A DNA stretch of 64,000 nucleotides from Bacteroidota bacterium (GTDB lineage: Bacteria > Bacteroidota > Bacteroidia > AKYH767-A > OLB10), in assembly GCA_016713445.1 (NCBI GenBank), contig JADJPB010000001.1:558001-622000 (forward strand). Reading direction: 5' to 3'. This document shows positions 9,211 to 18,764 of this stretch, in pieces. The translations under genes and the position numbers were made by a program. The notes below the pieces were generated by a model. The model was not told the DNA's origin. It was given only the letters and a program-made list of their open reading frames with translations, and ran no database searches. Position 1 is the first letter of the stretch; each line of letters starts with the position of its first letter.

Positions 9211-10528
9211 TTAATTATTGTTTTGAACAAATATTTTTTCATTGACAATATGATCATTAAATCGCATTGAAATAATATAAATTCCATAGGGTAAATCGGC
9301 TAAACTATTTTCGTTGGATGGGTGAACTAATTGTTGAACCAATCTCCCATCTGCACTAAAGATATCAATTCTTTCTGGTGGATCTATAAAGTGAAGTGCG
9401 TTGTTGTTGTATTCAAATTCACGAATACATGAGGTTACATTTACAACCAATAATCGTTTACTACTTGTTCCACAGGCATTGGTAGATCCAACTTTTAAAG
9501 AGCAAACTTTAGCAATAGCCCCTGAATTGATCAGTAGATTTGTAGTTCCTTGACCGGATACTAAACTGAGACCTGAGGGCACCTTCCATGAATAAGATGT
9601 TGCTTGGGCAACTGGAGTGATTGAGTAACTTAGGTTTGTGCTGTTAGTGCATGGATTTAATGGGCCTGTAATGGCCACAGGCACAGGAGGTTTAGAGGAG
9701 ATGGTTTTAGTTTTTTCAAGGCTTGCACCACATGCATTTTGTGCTTTTACGTAGAGTTTTGCATTGGCAAAATTCGAAGGAAAAGTTAAGCTAACACTTG
9801 GTGTAGTGGTTGTGACAATTCCAGTTGTTCCATTGATAGTAGCACCAACAATATCTGTTCTCCAAGCATAACTTGTAGCACCACTGACTGTGGCAATAGA
9901 ATATGTTTTTGTAATTATCCCACAATTATTATTTGCACTACCTGATATTGCACCAGGTATTGATGGAGGTGTACAGGTAAGTTCAGTTAAAGCTTTATTA
10001 GCAAAATAAACATAATCCTCCTTCACCACCATCATTGTTAGCAGCAATTCCTGAAAAGTAAATTTTACAGGGCCGGTTCCAGCAGCTGGAGCCGTCCAGT
10101 TAAAAGTGAAAGATTTTGAATTTGCTGCTAATCCGCCATTCATTTTATGAGTCACATTAACTCTGCTTACTCCACTAACGGTTGCAGATAAAAGTCTAGT
10201 TGATGCTGTGTTGGTTATTGTGAAAGTTCCGGCATTTCCATTGGTAGAAGTTAAACACTCCACATCTACCCCAAAAAGTGGCATTCCTGTTTTTGAAACA
10301 GTAACTGTAATTGGATAGGTTTGTCCAGGGGTATATTGCCAGTTATTCATTCCGGTATTTGTGATAGTAATAGATCCACCTCCTGTATTTGCCGCGAAAT
10401 CTCCATGACAACTGCTGCAATTCGATTCACCTGGCGAATTTGTTCTTCCTGCTTTCCGTTTTCGCTAAGGATGGAACTTGTCATAAGTATAATAACAAGG
10501 GGCAGTGCATAAGGAATGTACTTTTCAT
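9211..10528 (-). CDS. Choice-of-anchor V / CXXCH T9SS protein, paralogue (several frameshifts)
   Basis: A paralogue of the 7390-8957 protein, about 440 aa once rejoined. The true start is at 10528: with one base added near 10523 the signal peptide reads MKKYIPYALPLVIILMTSS. A second break near 10455 precedes NSPGES and the CSSCHGDF motif. Two compensating indels at about 10055 and 10020 garble a short stretch that should read SGIAANNDGGEGDY. The remainder has the choice-of-anchor V strand YTPGQTYPITVTVSK, two PKD/Ig-like repeats and a T9SS domain (GIYIISMRFNDHIVNEKIFVQ). The C-terminal 250 residues are very similar to the neighbouring paralogue. Confidence 0.78.
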
Positions 10529-10858
10529 TTTGTGTTTTGGTTTTAGTAATTTGATATTTTGATTGTTTAAGTTGAGATTAATTCATTTCCTACTTTGGAG
10601 AATAAATAGTAGAGTTATCCTTTAGGATAGTTGTTTTTTTTCGAACATGGGTTTGCTTTTTTTGATTCGAATACTTTCTAAAACGAATCTTGACTTTTAT
10701 TTTGGTGAACGCAACAAAATGTTGGGCAAATGGATGAAAATATCATTTAAATGGTAAAAATCGAAGTTGAAAAAGAAATTAATGTATCAACTTATTAAAA
10801 CCAAAGTTTGGTTTTAATAAGTTAAAATAAATCTAATGTAGATTATGGATTTAATAAT
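10529..10858. other. Intergenic region with a long palindrome
   Basis: No gene is seen. The only clear structure is the perfect inverted repeat at 10789-10823. Confidence 0.6.
10789..10823. repeat. Perfect 35-bp palindrome downstream of ispH
   Basis: Two exact 17-nt arms (AACTTATTAAAACCAAA and its complement) flank one G. It lies 36 nt past the ispH stop codon. There is no T-run after it on the minus strand, so it is not a standard terminator, although it would make a stable hairpin in RNA. Confidence 0.8.
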
Positions 10859-11752
10859 TCAATTATTCAATACCAATGTTTGGGTTCGAATCGCGGTAAC
10901 CACCTCTTCCATCAACCACATTGACGTGGAGGTAACTCCTGCAATACCTACTGATGATTTGCCATCGAACCATGAGATATCTAATTCACTAGGAGTAGAA
11001 ATGAAATAGCTATTGTCATTATGAGCCTTGCAAACTGAGTACAATGCTTTTCCATTGGAACTCTTTTTACCACTCACAAAAACGATTACATCATGCGCTG
11101 CAGAAAAACGCTTGAGTTGTGGTTCTCGGTTTGAAACTTGTCGGCAAAGGGTATCGTTGCTTACAAAATCACCTTCTTCTAAAGATCCATTGTGCTGAAT
11201 AAATTTTTCTTGAATCAAACGTTCCATCTTCTCAAAACCTAATGTACTCTTGGTCGTTTGTGAAAAGAAATGTACAGGTTGCTTAAAGTTGATTTTATCG
11301 AGATCCTCCTCTGAAAAAACGACGATGGCTTTGCCTTCTGTTTGTCCAACCAATCCGTTTACTTCTGCATGTCCGGGCTGTCCATAAATAACAATTTGCC
11401 CTCCTTTTTCTACAATTCCCTCAAAGCTGGTTTTTACACGGTATTGCAACTTCAAAACAACCGGGCAAGAAGCGTCAATTAATTCTATATTATTTTTGAT
11501 GGCTAATTGGTAGGTAGAAGGAGGCTCACCGTGTGCGCGAATTAATACCTTGCAATCTTTTAATGTGGCTAAACGATCGTGATTGATAATTTCAAGTCCT
11601 TTGGCTTTGAGTCGATCTACTTCTTCCCCATTGTGGACTATATCCCCTAAGCAATAAAGTTTACCGTTCTGGTCGAGTTCATCCTCTGCCATTTGGATGG
11701 CATAAACCACTCCAAAGCAAAATCCTGAATTACTATCGATTACTACGTTCAT
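10859..11752 (-). CDS. ispH: 4-hydroxy-3-methylbut-2-enyl diphosphate reductase
   Basis: Last step of the MEP isoprenoid pathway, making IPP and DMAPP with an iron-sulfur cluster. The 297-aa protein shows the three cluster cysteines in order: GFCFGV (Cys12), DASCPVV (about residue 97) and DTLCRQVSNRE (about residue 202). The substrate-binding His residues are in VHNGEEV and RAHGEP, and SSNGKALYSVC is the usual SSN motif. It lies 45 nt downstream of cmk on the same strand, and the two are probably co-transcribed. Confidence 0.96.
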   Translation of the reverse strand: MNVVIDSNSGFCFGVVYAIQMAEDELDQNGKLYCLGDIVHNGEEVDRLKAKGLEIINHDRLATLKDCKVLIRAHGEPPSTYQLAIKNNIELIDASCPVVLKLQYRVKTSFEGIVEKGGQIVIYGQPGHAEVNGLVGQTEGKAIVVFSEEDLDKINFKQPVHFFSQTTKSTLGFEKMERLIQEKFIQHNGSLEEGDFVSNDTLCRQVSNREPQLKRFSAAHDVIVFVSGKKSSNGKALYSVCKAHNDNSYFISTPSELDISWFDGKSSVGIAGVTSTSMWLMEEVVTAIRTQTLVLNN

Positions 11753-11797
11753 TTTCCAAGTTTGACTCTATTACAACAATAAAAAGGTACTAATAGT

Positions 11798-12517
11798 TTA
11801 TGAGGTAGTTGAATTCGACAAAGCTAGTTTGCGAACTGCTTCCATAACAAATTCGACTTGTTCTTCATGCGTTAAATAAGTATTGTCCAAAATGATGGCA
11901 TCTTCCGCTTTTCTAAGTGGAGATACTTCACGATGGGAATCTTCATAATCGCGACCTACTACATTTTGAATGACATCTTCGAGCAATACATCCACTCCTT
12001 TTGCTTTAAGCTCTTTAAAACGTCGTTCGGAGCGTACCATGGGATCAGCTTTCATGAAAATTTTTAAGTCGGCATTTGGAAATACTGTGGTTCCAATATC
12101 TCGTCCATCCATCACCAACCCCCCTTCTTTACCAGCACTTCTTTGCAATTTCACCAGATGTTCGCGAACCGATTTGATAGCACTCACATGACTTACTTGT
12201 TCATTGATTTCCATGGTTCGGATTTCATTTTCTACATTTCTGCCATTCAAATAGACCTCACTAAAATCTGAAATTGGATTAAATTGAAACGTAATGTTGA
12301 TCTTAGAAAGTGCATCGCTAAAATCATAAACACTATCCTGTAATTCTTCTGGACCAGGAATTGGGATATTATTTTCAAGAAAATAGAGAGTGACTGCTCT
12401 GTACATTGCACCAGAGTCAATGTAATGAATACCTAGTTTGCGGGCTAAACCTTTTGCGACAGTGCTTTTACCACAAGAAGAGTAGCCATCAATGGCAATA
12501 ATTAAGCGTGAGCTCAT
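11798..12517 (-). CDS. cmk: Cytidylate kinase
   Basis: Phosphorylates CMP and dCMP with ATP in the cytoplasm. The P-loop is GYSSCGKST at the N-terminus, followed by YIDSGAMYRAV and the nucleotide-binding DGRDIGTTVFP. The lid region has RSERRFKELKAKG, and DDT-like DNTYLTHEEQ comes near the end. I place the start at the ATG at 12517 (MSSRLIIAIDG); the frame is open three codons further to a TTG. That ATG follows a -7 box after only 6 nt. About 239 aa, normal for the family. Confidence 0.95.
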   Translation of the reverse strand: MSSRLIIAIDGYSSCGKSTVAKGLARKLGIHYIDSGAMYRAVTLYFLENNIPIPGPEELQDSVYDFSDALSKINITFQFNPISDFSEVYLNGRNVENEIRTMEINEQVSHVSAIKSVREHLVKLQRSAGKEGGLVMDGRDIGTTVFPNADLKIFMKADPMVRSERRFKELKAKGVDVLLEDVIQNVVGRDYEDSHREVSPLRKAEDAIILDNTYLTHEEQVEFVMEAVRKLALSNSTTS

Positions 12518-12523
12518 CGAGTA

Positions 12524-12531
12524 CAAAGATA
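12524..12531 (-). promoter_or_regulatory. -7 promoter box of cmk
   Basis: TATCTTTG matches TAnnTTTG; TTTA sits 19 nt upstream in the -33 position (3 of 4 matches). Only 6 nt separate the box from the ATG, which suggests a leaderless cmk-ispH transcript. Confidence 0.5.
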
Positions 12532-12635
12532 ATAAATAGACCTCGGATAATAAAATTTAATGATCGCAGAATAAAGTAATAATTGAAAAATCTTACAGCC
12601 TTCCTCATTCTCACGTCCTATATCGCCAAATTCGG

Positions 12636-12666
12636 AAAAAGTAAAAGGGATCTCTTTAGAGACCCC
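12636..12666 (-). terminator. Terminator after the small T9SS gene
   Basis: Minus strand: GGGGTCTC, a TAAA loop, and GAGATCCC form a stem with one bulged base, followed by TTTTACTTTTT. It lies about 36 nt past the stop codon at 12702. Confidence 0.8.
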
Positions 12667-12701
12667 ATTCACCCAATCAAACCATAAAACACATCTTTTT
12701 C

Positions 12702-13073
12702 TCAACGAATTAATTCAATACGTTGATGAATTATTTTCTTGTCCGTTTCAATCGTGTAATAATACACGCCCGGTAACATTTTTCTGCCATCTAATTCAAA
12801 TTGATAAGTAGCCCCTTTCTCTACTAAATCATCGAACAACTGCCCCATTAATTTTCCCTGATGGGTATATAACTTCACTTTTACGAAGGCATCTTCTTTA
12901 GCCGAATAAAAGATGGTTGTATTTTCATCAAAAGGATTGGGGTATGCGGAAGTAGTGCCATCCACAATATGCACATGTGCTTTTGGACGATGAGGCACAT
13001 CATCTATATTCCCTTTCGACTGAAAAGAAATTATAAATAATCCTGATAATATCAGGTGCATTGCCTTTGTCAT
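12702..13073 (-). CDS. Small secreted protein made almost only of a T9SS sorting domain
   Basis: A 123-aa protein: an N-terminal signal peptide (about 1-20), a linker of roughly 20 residues, then a T9SS type A sorting domain from about residue 42 (SAYPNPFDENTTIFYS, GKLMGQLFDD, LPGVYYYTIETDKKIIHQRIELIR). There is no separate functional domain. It may be a complete mini-protein or the remnant of a larger surface protein. No frame break could be identified to extend it, and it has a good terminator of its own. Confidence 0.75.
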   Translation of the reverse strand: MTKAMHLILSGLFIISFQSKGNIDDVPHRPKAHVHIVDGTTSAYPNPFDENTTIFYSAKEDAFVKVKLYTHQGKLMGQLFDDLVEKGATYQFELDGRKMLPGVYYYTIETDKKIIHQRIELIR

Positions 13074-13179
13074 ATCCCCTTATAAAAAACCAAATTACAA
13101 AGTGAGATGGATTTTTCGCTTGGATTTTTGTGAATGTCTAGAATCTATACACGAAAAGGCTTTATTCTAAAGTTAAATG

Positions 13180-14376
13180 TCAGTTTCGGAAAGGACTTCG
13201 AGGGATCCAGTTCATTTCATACTCTTTAGGCAACATGTGACCTGCAATTCCATTCACCAAAGTATTATTTAATTTTATATAAGCATGATAGGTATGAATT
13301 ACAGCCCCTACTGTTGTTTTCATCTCTAAAGCCGTTCTCCCAAATGATAATCGGGGTGACTTTGCTAAAAGAGCCATTTCAATGTATAAATAAAGAATAT
13401 TTTGATAAAGATTATGGCTCTTATTATATTCATAATCAATGCCTATGTGGTGAGCCTCAAAGTGAAAGTGATCTTTAATTCCTACCATAAATGCAAGTAA
13501 TTTTTCATTTTCAAAAATACCTTTGAATTCTATATTCGATTTTAACCTTTTCGACAAGGAAATCAGGTAGTCAGAATCATGCATGACCAAACGAACAGGA
13601 CTTTTCATTTGCACAGCGAGGTATAAGCGATCAATCTCTTCTTTTCTTTCAATAAGTTCTTCAGTATGCATCACTCTTACTTCGCAGGATGACAACTTTT
13701 TTTTCACTTGCAAACAGCGTTGTCGATATTTCGAACTTAAGTCTGCAACATAATCTTCGAACTTTTTCCATTGCGGACGAATTTCCATTTCCATGATAGG
13801 ATCCATCACTAAAGGATGGAATTTTTTTGACTTCAATAATCCACCATAAACATCATTTTCAGTCGGATAATCCTTCGCTATCTTCGCCATCACCTTTCCC
13901 GTTTTTTCTAACTCTTTTCGAACGAATTCAAACGCTTCCGGCAATAAATGCACCACTTTTTGTTGGTCTTTCTTTTCAAATAATATCCCATAATCGCCAC
14001 TCAAATACATGTTTCCACATATTACCAAATAATGCGGCTTATCCTTTTTGGCGCCGAATAACATATTTTGAACAAGCATCGATAATCCCGATACGATTTT
14101 ACTATAGGGTTCGAAATTGATAATTTGTCCGAGTTGGTTACTCGATAAATTAATTACTTGAAAATAAAAAGCGGCCACCAAATTCCCATTTTCTTTTAAA
14201 CAGACATAACGAAAGGACAAGGCGGATGGTGACGACTCCTCCATCGACAATAAGTAATCACTTTCAAGAAAAAGTGTGCGATGCGGCGGCATTTCTTTTT
14301 GCAATGCATCAATGGAATCGTAAATTTGGAAATCAGGAGTGCGAATCACTTTGCTTTTAGAAACATAGAATATCAA
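13180..14376 (-). CDS. FemAB/BioF2-like acyltransferase (GNAT fold)
   Basis: A 398-aa soluble protein resembling the peptidoglycan-biosynthesis/recognition family (PF04339-like, FemAB/GNAT fold). Supporting phrases are PHRTLFLESDYL, LVICGNMYLSGDYG, KKFHPLVMDPIMEMEI, YRQRCLQVKKKL and the C-terminal LSFGRTALEMKTTVGA. Family members are thought to transfer acyl or aminoacyl groups, but no substrate is established and none can be read from the context. It has no signal peptide and stands alone; 284 bp of gene-free AT-rich DNA separate it from the divergent peptidase gene. Confidence 0.7.
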   Translation of the reverse strand: MIFYVSKSKVIRTPDFQIYDSIDALQKEMPPHRTLFLESDYLLSMEESSPSALSFRYVCLKENGNLVAAFYFQVINLSSNQLGQIINFEPYSKIVSGLSMLVQNMLFGAKKDKPHYLVICGNMYLSGDYGILFEKKDQQKVVHLLPEAFEFVRKELEKTGKVMAKIAKDYPTENDVYGGLLKSKKFHPLVMDPIMEMEIRPQWKKFEDYVADLSSKYRQRCLQVKKKLSSCEVRVMHTEELIERKEEIDRLYLAVQMKSPVRLVMHDSDYLISLSKRLKSNIEFKGIFENEKLLAFMVGIKDHFHFEAHHIGIDYEYNKSHNLYQNILYLYIEMALLAKSPRLSFGRTALEMKTTVGAVIHTYHAYIKLNNTLVNGIAGHMLPKEYEMNWIPRSPFRN

Positions 14377-14660
14377 GGCTCCTTCTAGAACGATTGAGCG
14401 TCATTTCTATTTTAGATTTATGCGAAGATAGTTAATATTCAATTTTAAATGGAATGATGATAAAGGATACTCATAAGATAATGATGACCGTTGAATAATT
14501 TGATGATGTTTATCTTCCCTGTTCATGAATATGAAAATAAACAGCAAAATTTGTCAAGATTAAGTAATCTCATTTTGTTTCGCATTGGTAAACTTTTTAA
14601 TTAAAATGCGAATTACTCGATTTTCTTTACTTTTACGGAACTTATTGAATGATTCAGATT

Positions 14661-16758
14661 ATGAGGAAGAATATTATTGCACTGGTTAGTTTGTTTTTCA
14701 TTGCAGGGTCAAGTGCTTGGGCGCAACCTCTCACCTACCCAACTACAAAAAAGTTGATCAACAGGATGATTATCATGGTAAAAGGTTGATGATCCTTATC
14801 GTTGGCTAGAAGACGATCACTCATTGGAGACAAAAGGTTGGGTGTTGCAACAAAATACCACCACTGAAAAGTATTTAGCATCCATTCCTTTTCGTGATTC
14901 ACTTAAAAGCAGAATGGCTTCACTTTGGAAATTTGTTCGATATGGAGTTCCTTTCAGATGCGGTCAATCTTATTTTTATTATCGTCATGACGGTGTGCAG
15001 AATCAACCGGTTTTATTTTTTATGAAGACTTTAAATTATGTACCTTATGGCTACTTTGATCCGAATAAAATATCGGAAGATGGAACTACTGCATTGACTC
15101 AAACCATCCCTTCCCCAGATGGTGTTTATTTAGCTTTTCAAGTTTCTGAGGCCGGTAGTGATTGGAATACAATTAGAATTAAAGAGGTAAAATCTTTGAA
15201 ATCTCTCCCTGAAATTTTAACGGGTATCAAATTTAGTAATGTCGCTTGGCATAAAGATGGGTTTTATTACAGTAAGTACGATTCAAATGGTAACTTGAAT
15301 GCCATCAACGAATACCATAAAATTTATTATCATAAATTAAACACTCCTCAGGAAAAGGATGTCTTGATTTGGGAAGATAAGGACCATCCAAAGAGAAATT
15401 TTTCTGCAAGCATTACCGAAGATCAGCGATTTTTAGTAATTACTGGAAGCGAATCTACTTCCGGAAATTCTGTCCTTTTTTTAGATTTGTCGAAGGGAGA
15501 AAATAACATAAAAGCGATTGTTAAAAAGTTCGATTATGATTTTGAGTTATTGGGAAACCAAGGTGACCACTTGCTCTTCTTGACGAATTACAAGGCAAGT
15601 AGAAATAAAATTATTTCGATCGATACAAAGAGTTTTTCTGAAGCAAATTGGAAGGATGTTATCGCTGAACAAAAAGATATCTTAAAATCCGCCTCGCTGG
15701 CTTATAAGAATATTGTTACGCATTATATGAAGGATGCGAGCAGTCGACTTTTTGTTTTTGATATGAACGGATTAAAACCCTATGAAATTCCAATGGAAGG
15801 ATTTGGCACCATTGAATCCATATCAGCTTCGATTGCTGACAGTAATATGTTTTTTAATTATACCACTTTCACTTCTCCATCAATTGTGTATCGTTATAAT
15901 TTTAAAACTGCTCAGTTAGCCGTTCATTTTAATTCTCAATTGCCATACAACGAGAAGGACTTTGAAACCACTCAAGTTTTTTATTCGAGTAAAGATGGTA
16001 CCAAGATCCCCATGTTCCTTGTGAAAAAGAAAGGAGTTGTGCCTAACGGGGACCTTCCGACCCTTTTGTTTGGGTATGGCGGATTTAACATCAGTAAAAC
16101 ACCAGAATTTAAGGCAGAACGATTGGTGTTTTTAGAGAATGGCGGACTCTTAGCAATACCTAATATTCGTGGTGGTGGTGAGTACGGCAGTGAGTGGCAT
16201 GAAGCAGGAACTAAGTTAAAAAAGCAAAATGTATTTGACGATTTTATTGCTGCAGCAGAATACCTCATTCAAGAAAAATATACAAACCCCAATAAATTAG
16301 CCATCAGTGGTCGTTCCAATGGCGGATTATTGGTGGGTGCAGTTATGACTCAGCGCCCTGATTTATTCAAAGTAGCTTTGCCTGCTGTGGGTGTGATGGA
16401 TATGCTTCGTTTCCAAAAATTCACTATAGGCTGGGCGTGGACTACAGATTTTGGTAGCAGTGATCATGAAGAGGAATTCAACGCGCTATATAAATATTCT
16501 CCATTACATAATATCAAGAAGGATGTTAGATATCCAGCTACTTTGATCACTACAGCCGATCATGATGATCGTGTAGTACCTGGTCATTCCTTCAAGTTTG
16601 CTGCACAATTACAAGCATCCAATCAAGGAGATAATCCCATGCTCATACGGATAGATGTAAATGCTGGACATGGATCAGGAAAACCTACTGGAAAGCTAAT
16701 CGACGAGCAAAGTGATATCTTCACCTTTCTGTTTTATAATTTAGGAATGAAATTATGA
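14661..16758 (+). CDS. Prolyl oligopeptidase family serine peptidase (S9A), secreted (two frameshifts)
   Basis: Cuts oligopeptides, typically after proline. The start at 14661 gives a signal peptide (LVSLFFIAGSSAWAQ). Two missing As, in the runs at about 14747-14752 and 14780-14783, must be restored to reach the main frame (GKKVDDPYRWLEDDHS). The product is about 700 aa, the normal S9A size. A seven-bladed propeller fills most of the first 430 residues and an alpha/beta-hydrolase domain the rest. The nucleophile is the Ser of SGRSNGGLL, the Asp is in DHDDRVVPGHS and the His in AGHGSG. It overlaps the next lipoprotein gene by 4 nt (ATGA), so the two are translationally coupled. Confidence 0.9.
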
Positions 16759-17753
16759 GAAAATATATTGACTTTCTTTTGATGGTTGTCCTTGGACTTG
16801 GTATTTCTTCTTGTGAAGAGACGAATAACCTAGGCAGTATGCAATTTAAATTCACCGGAGTTCGTGATACCAGTGTTTATTTAGGGCAACAAACCACGCT
16901 TAACGTGACCATCTACTTTTTAGGAGGTGAATCAGAAATGGTTTCATTGGCTGTAAATGGCCAAGGAACGGGTACAAGTATCCATTTTACCAGAAATAAT
17001 ATTGAAGTCGGTGAATCGACACAGATGGTGATTTCTTCGGTAGCTTCTGCTGACACGGGCTATTTCCCGATGGTTTTAAGTGGGACTACAAAGACTGGTG
17101 GACTCATTACTCGGGAATTTACACTGCACGTCACGAAGCCCATCAACACACCACCCAAAGTAATCTTGAATGGATCGCCTAATTTTTTTGTTACCCTAAA
17201 CTCTTCCTATACTGATGCAGGTTTCACGGCTGGCGATGAAGAAGATGGCGACATCACATCTCAAGTGGTTGTAACTGGAAATGTAAATGTTGAATCTGTG
17301 GGACTATACGTCATCAGTTATGTAGTGTCAGACTCGGAAGGTTTAAAAGACAGTGTGGTTCGAAATATCAATGTTCGTAATTCATTAAACTACCTCAATG
17401 GAAGCCATAATGTTATCACGACAGATTTAACAAGTGGTGCCACTCGAAACTGGATCACCACTATCTCCGCCTCTGTAAGTATCAACAATCAACTTAAAAT
17501 TTTCAAGATCTCGGATTGTTTCATGGCCGACCCTATATTGATTTATGACCCAGTTAAAGATACAATCTTCTTGCCTTCTCAAACATTTACATGCATCACT
17601 CCCATCGATACTGTGCCCCATACTTTTGTAGGAAAGGGAAATATCATACAAGGTTCTATCAAAAGAATTATATTGGATTATACAGATTCTTTTACCGATA
17701 CTTCCGGTACTCCGGTTCTATTAAATTTGAGAGATGAGTATCAATTATTTTAA
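16755..17753 (+). CDS. Lipoprotein with DUF5011 Ig-like domain
   Basis: A 332-aa lipoprotein with lipobox ISSC at about residues 17-20. The middle (about 130-205) is a DUF5011/HYR-type Ig-like domain: the segments YTDAGFTAGDEEDGDIT, VVTGNVNVESVGLYVISY and VSDSEGLKDSV are typical. The C-terminal 120 residues form a separate unrecognised beta-rich domain (from about HNVITTDLTSG). Such proteins are usually surface-anchored binding or scaffold proteins. Its 4-nt overlap with the secreted peptidase suggests joint expression in peptide use, but this is inference. Confidence 0.78.
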   Translation: MRKYIDFLLMVVLGLGISSCEETNNLGSMQFKFTGVRDTSVYLGQQTTLNVTIYFLGGESEMVSLAVNGQGTGTSIHFTRNNIEVGESTQMVISSVASADTGYFPMVLSGTTKTGGLITREFTLHVTKPINTPPKVILNGSPNFFVTLNSSYTDAGFTAGDEEDGDITSQVVVTGNVNVESVGLYVISYVVSDSEGLKDSVVRNINVRNSLNYLNGSHNVITTDLTSGATRNWITTISASVSINNQLKIFKISDCFMADPILIYDPVKDTIFLPSQTFTCITPIDTVPHTFVGKGNIIQGSIKRIILDYTDSFTDTSGTPVLLNLRDEYQLF

Positions 17754-17760
17754 AAACGAT

Positions 17761-18198
17761 TTATACATACAACATACGTCGCAAATAGTTAATTTGTCCA
17801 TTGTGATAGGCCAGATGAGCTAAGAGATGAGAAAGCGCAACATGTACTTTTACGATTTTACCTTTGAAGTCGACAGGATATAGTTCGTTTTCTTGCTCCT
17901 CCGAAAGCGACGTCAATGTGGACATTACCACAGAATAGGCTTTTTCAATTTCGGCTAAAACATACTCCTTCGACTTTCCATTGGTGGAAAACTCCAACTC
18001 ACGTTCACGGATATACCCAGTTTTTCCTAAGAGAGCGCCCACAAAATGCTGAAGATTTCCAGCTAAATGAAGGGCTAAATTTCCAGGAGAATTGCTTACT
18101 CCTTTTGGAATCATCCAAAGACTTGCATCGTTCGGAAATAATTCAATTTCATTTTTAAGTTGATCTAAATAATTTTCAAACTGAAACCATACAGCCAT
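17761..18198 (-). CDS. DinB/DUF1572-like protein
   Basis: A 145-aa four-helix-bundle protein of the DinB superfamily. The three likely metal-binding His residues are in LALHLAGNLQHFVGA, in HVALSHLLAH and in LAYHNGQINYLRRM. The superfamily includes metal-dependent thiol transferases (bacillithiol or mycothiol type), but most members are uncharacterised and no reaction can be assigned. It converges on the DUF5011 lipoprotein gene with only 7 nt between the stops. Confidence 0.82.
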   Translation of the reverse strand: MAVWFQFENYLDQLKNEIELFPNDASLWMIPKGVSNSPGNLALHLAGNLQHFVGALLGKTGYIRERELEFSTNGKSKEYVLAEIEKAYSVVMSTLTSLSEEQENELYPVDFKGKIVKVHVALSHLLAHLAYHNGQINYLRRMLYV

Positions 18199-18264
18199 AA
18201 ATTAATTCTCTTTTTGTTTATTTGAATAAATAAGGTGAACACGCATTGTGCTTAATATAAAATT

Positions 18265-18561
18265 TTAAAAACCAGGGATCATCCCCTTGCCTGCAGATTT
18301 CATTTCCGCCTCAAAAACTTTTTCGACATCGTTGAGGGCACGATTCATGGCCACTTCAATCAGCTCCTGTACCTCATTTTTTCTTTCAGGAAAAAGTAAA
18401 TGATCAGCAATTTCGATTGCTAAGAGTTTTCGATTACCATTCATGGTTACTTTAATTTCCTTATCGCCGGCAAATCCAACCGCTTGAACATGGTTTAATC
18501 TTTCCTTGGCAGCCTCCATTTTGTGCTTTAGCTCGCCCATCTTTCCCAGTAAATCAAACAT
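18265..18561 (-). CDS. YbaB/EbfC nucleoid-associated protein
   Basis: A 98-aa DNA-binding protein of the YbaB/EbfC family, which forms a tweezer-like dimer on DNA. It has the helical start (MFDLLGKMGELKHKMEAAKERL) followed by the strand region KEIKVTMNGNRKLLAIEIADHLL and a C-terminal helix. In many bacteria the gene sits beside dnaX and recR, but here dnaX is 35 kb away. Confidence 0.88.
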   Translation of the reverse strand: MFDLLGKMGELKHKMEAAKERLNHVQAVGFAGDKEIKVTMNGNRKLLAIEIADHLLFPERKNEVQELIEVAMNRALNDVEKVFEAEMKSAGKGMIPGF

Positions 18562-18764
18562 AATTAATTCATTGTTTAAGTTGCTAAATTATAAATTCTA
18601 GCGCGTAATAATCTCTAATTAAGCCTTAATTTTGATCTAAATTCAACAAATCCATCGACAAAAAGTGAAAAACTATCGATAAATTGATGAAATCCTTGTC
18701 GATTCAATCTTTTCGTTACATTAGAGCCGTAATAACTAACCTAAATTAACCTATAAAAGATTAT

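Noticed and set aside
10881..10900. tRNA-like GGTTCGAATC string
   Set aside because: It lies inside the intact ispH coding region and no cloverleaf can be folded around it.
12514..12705. 63-codon minus-strand frame between cmk and the small T9SS gene
   Set aside because: It overlaps the terminator hairpin and the cmk promoter box and shows no domain.
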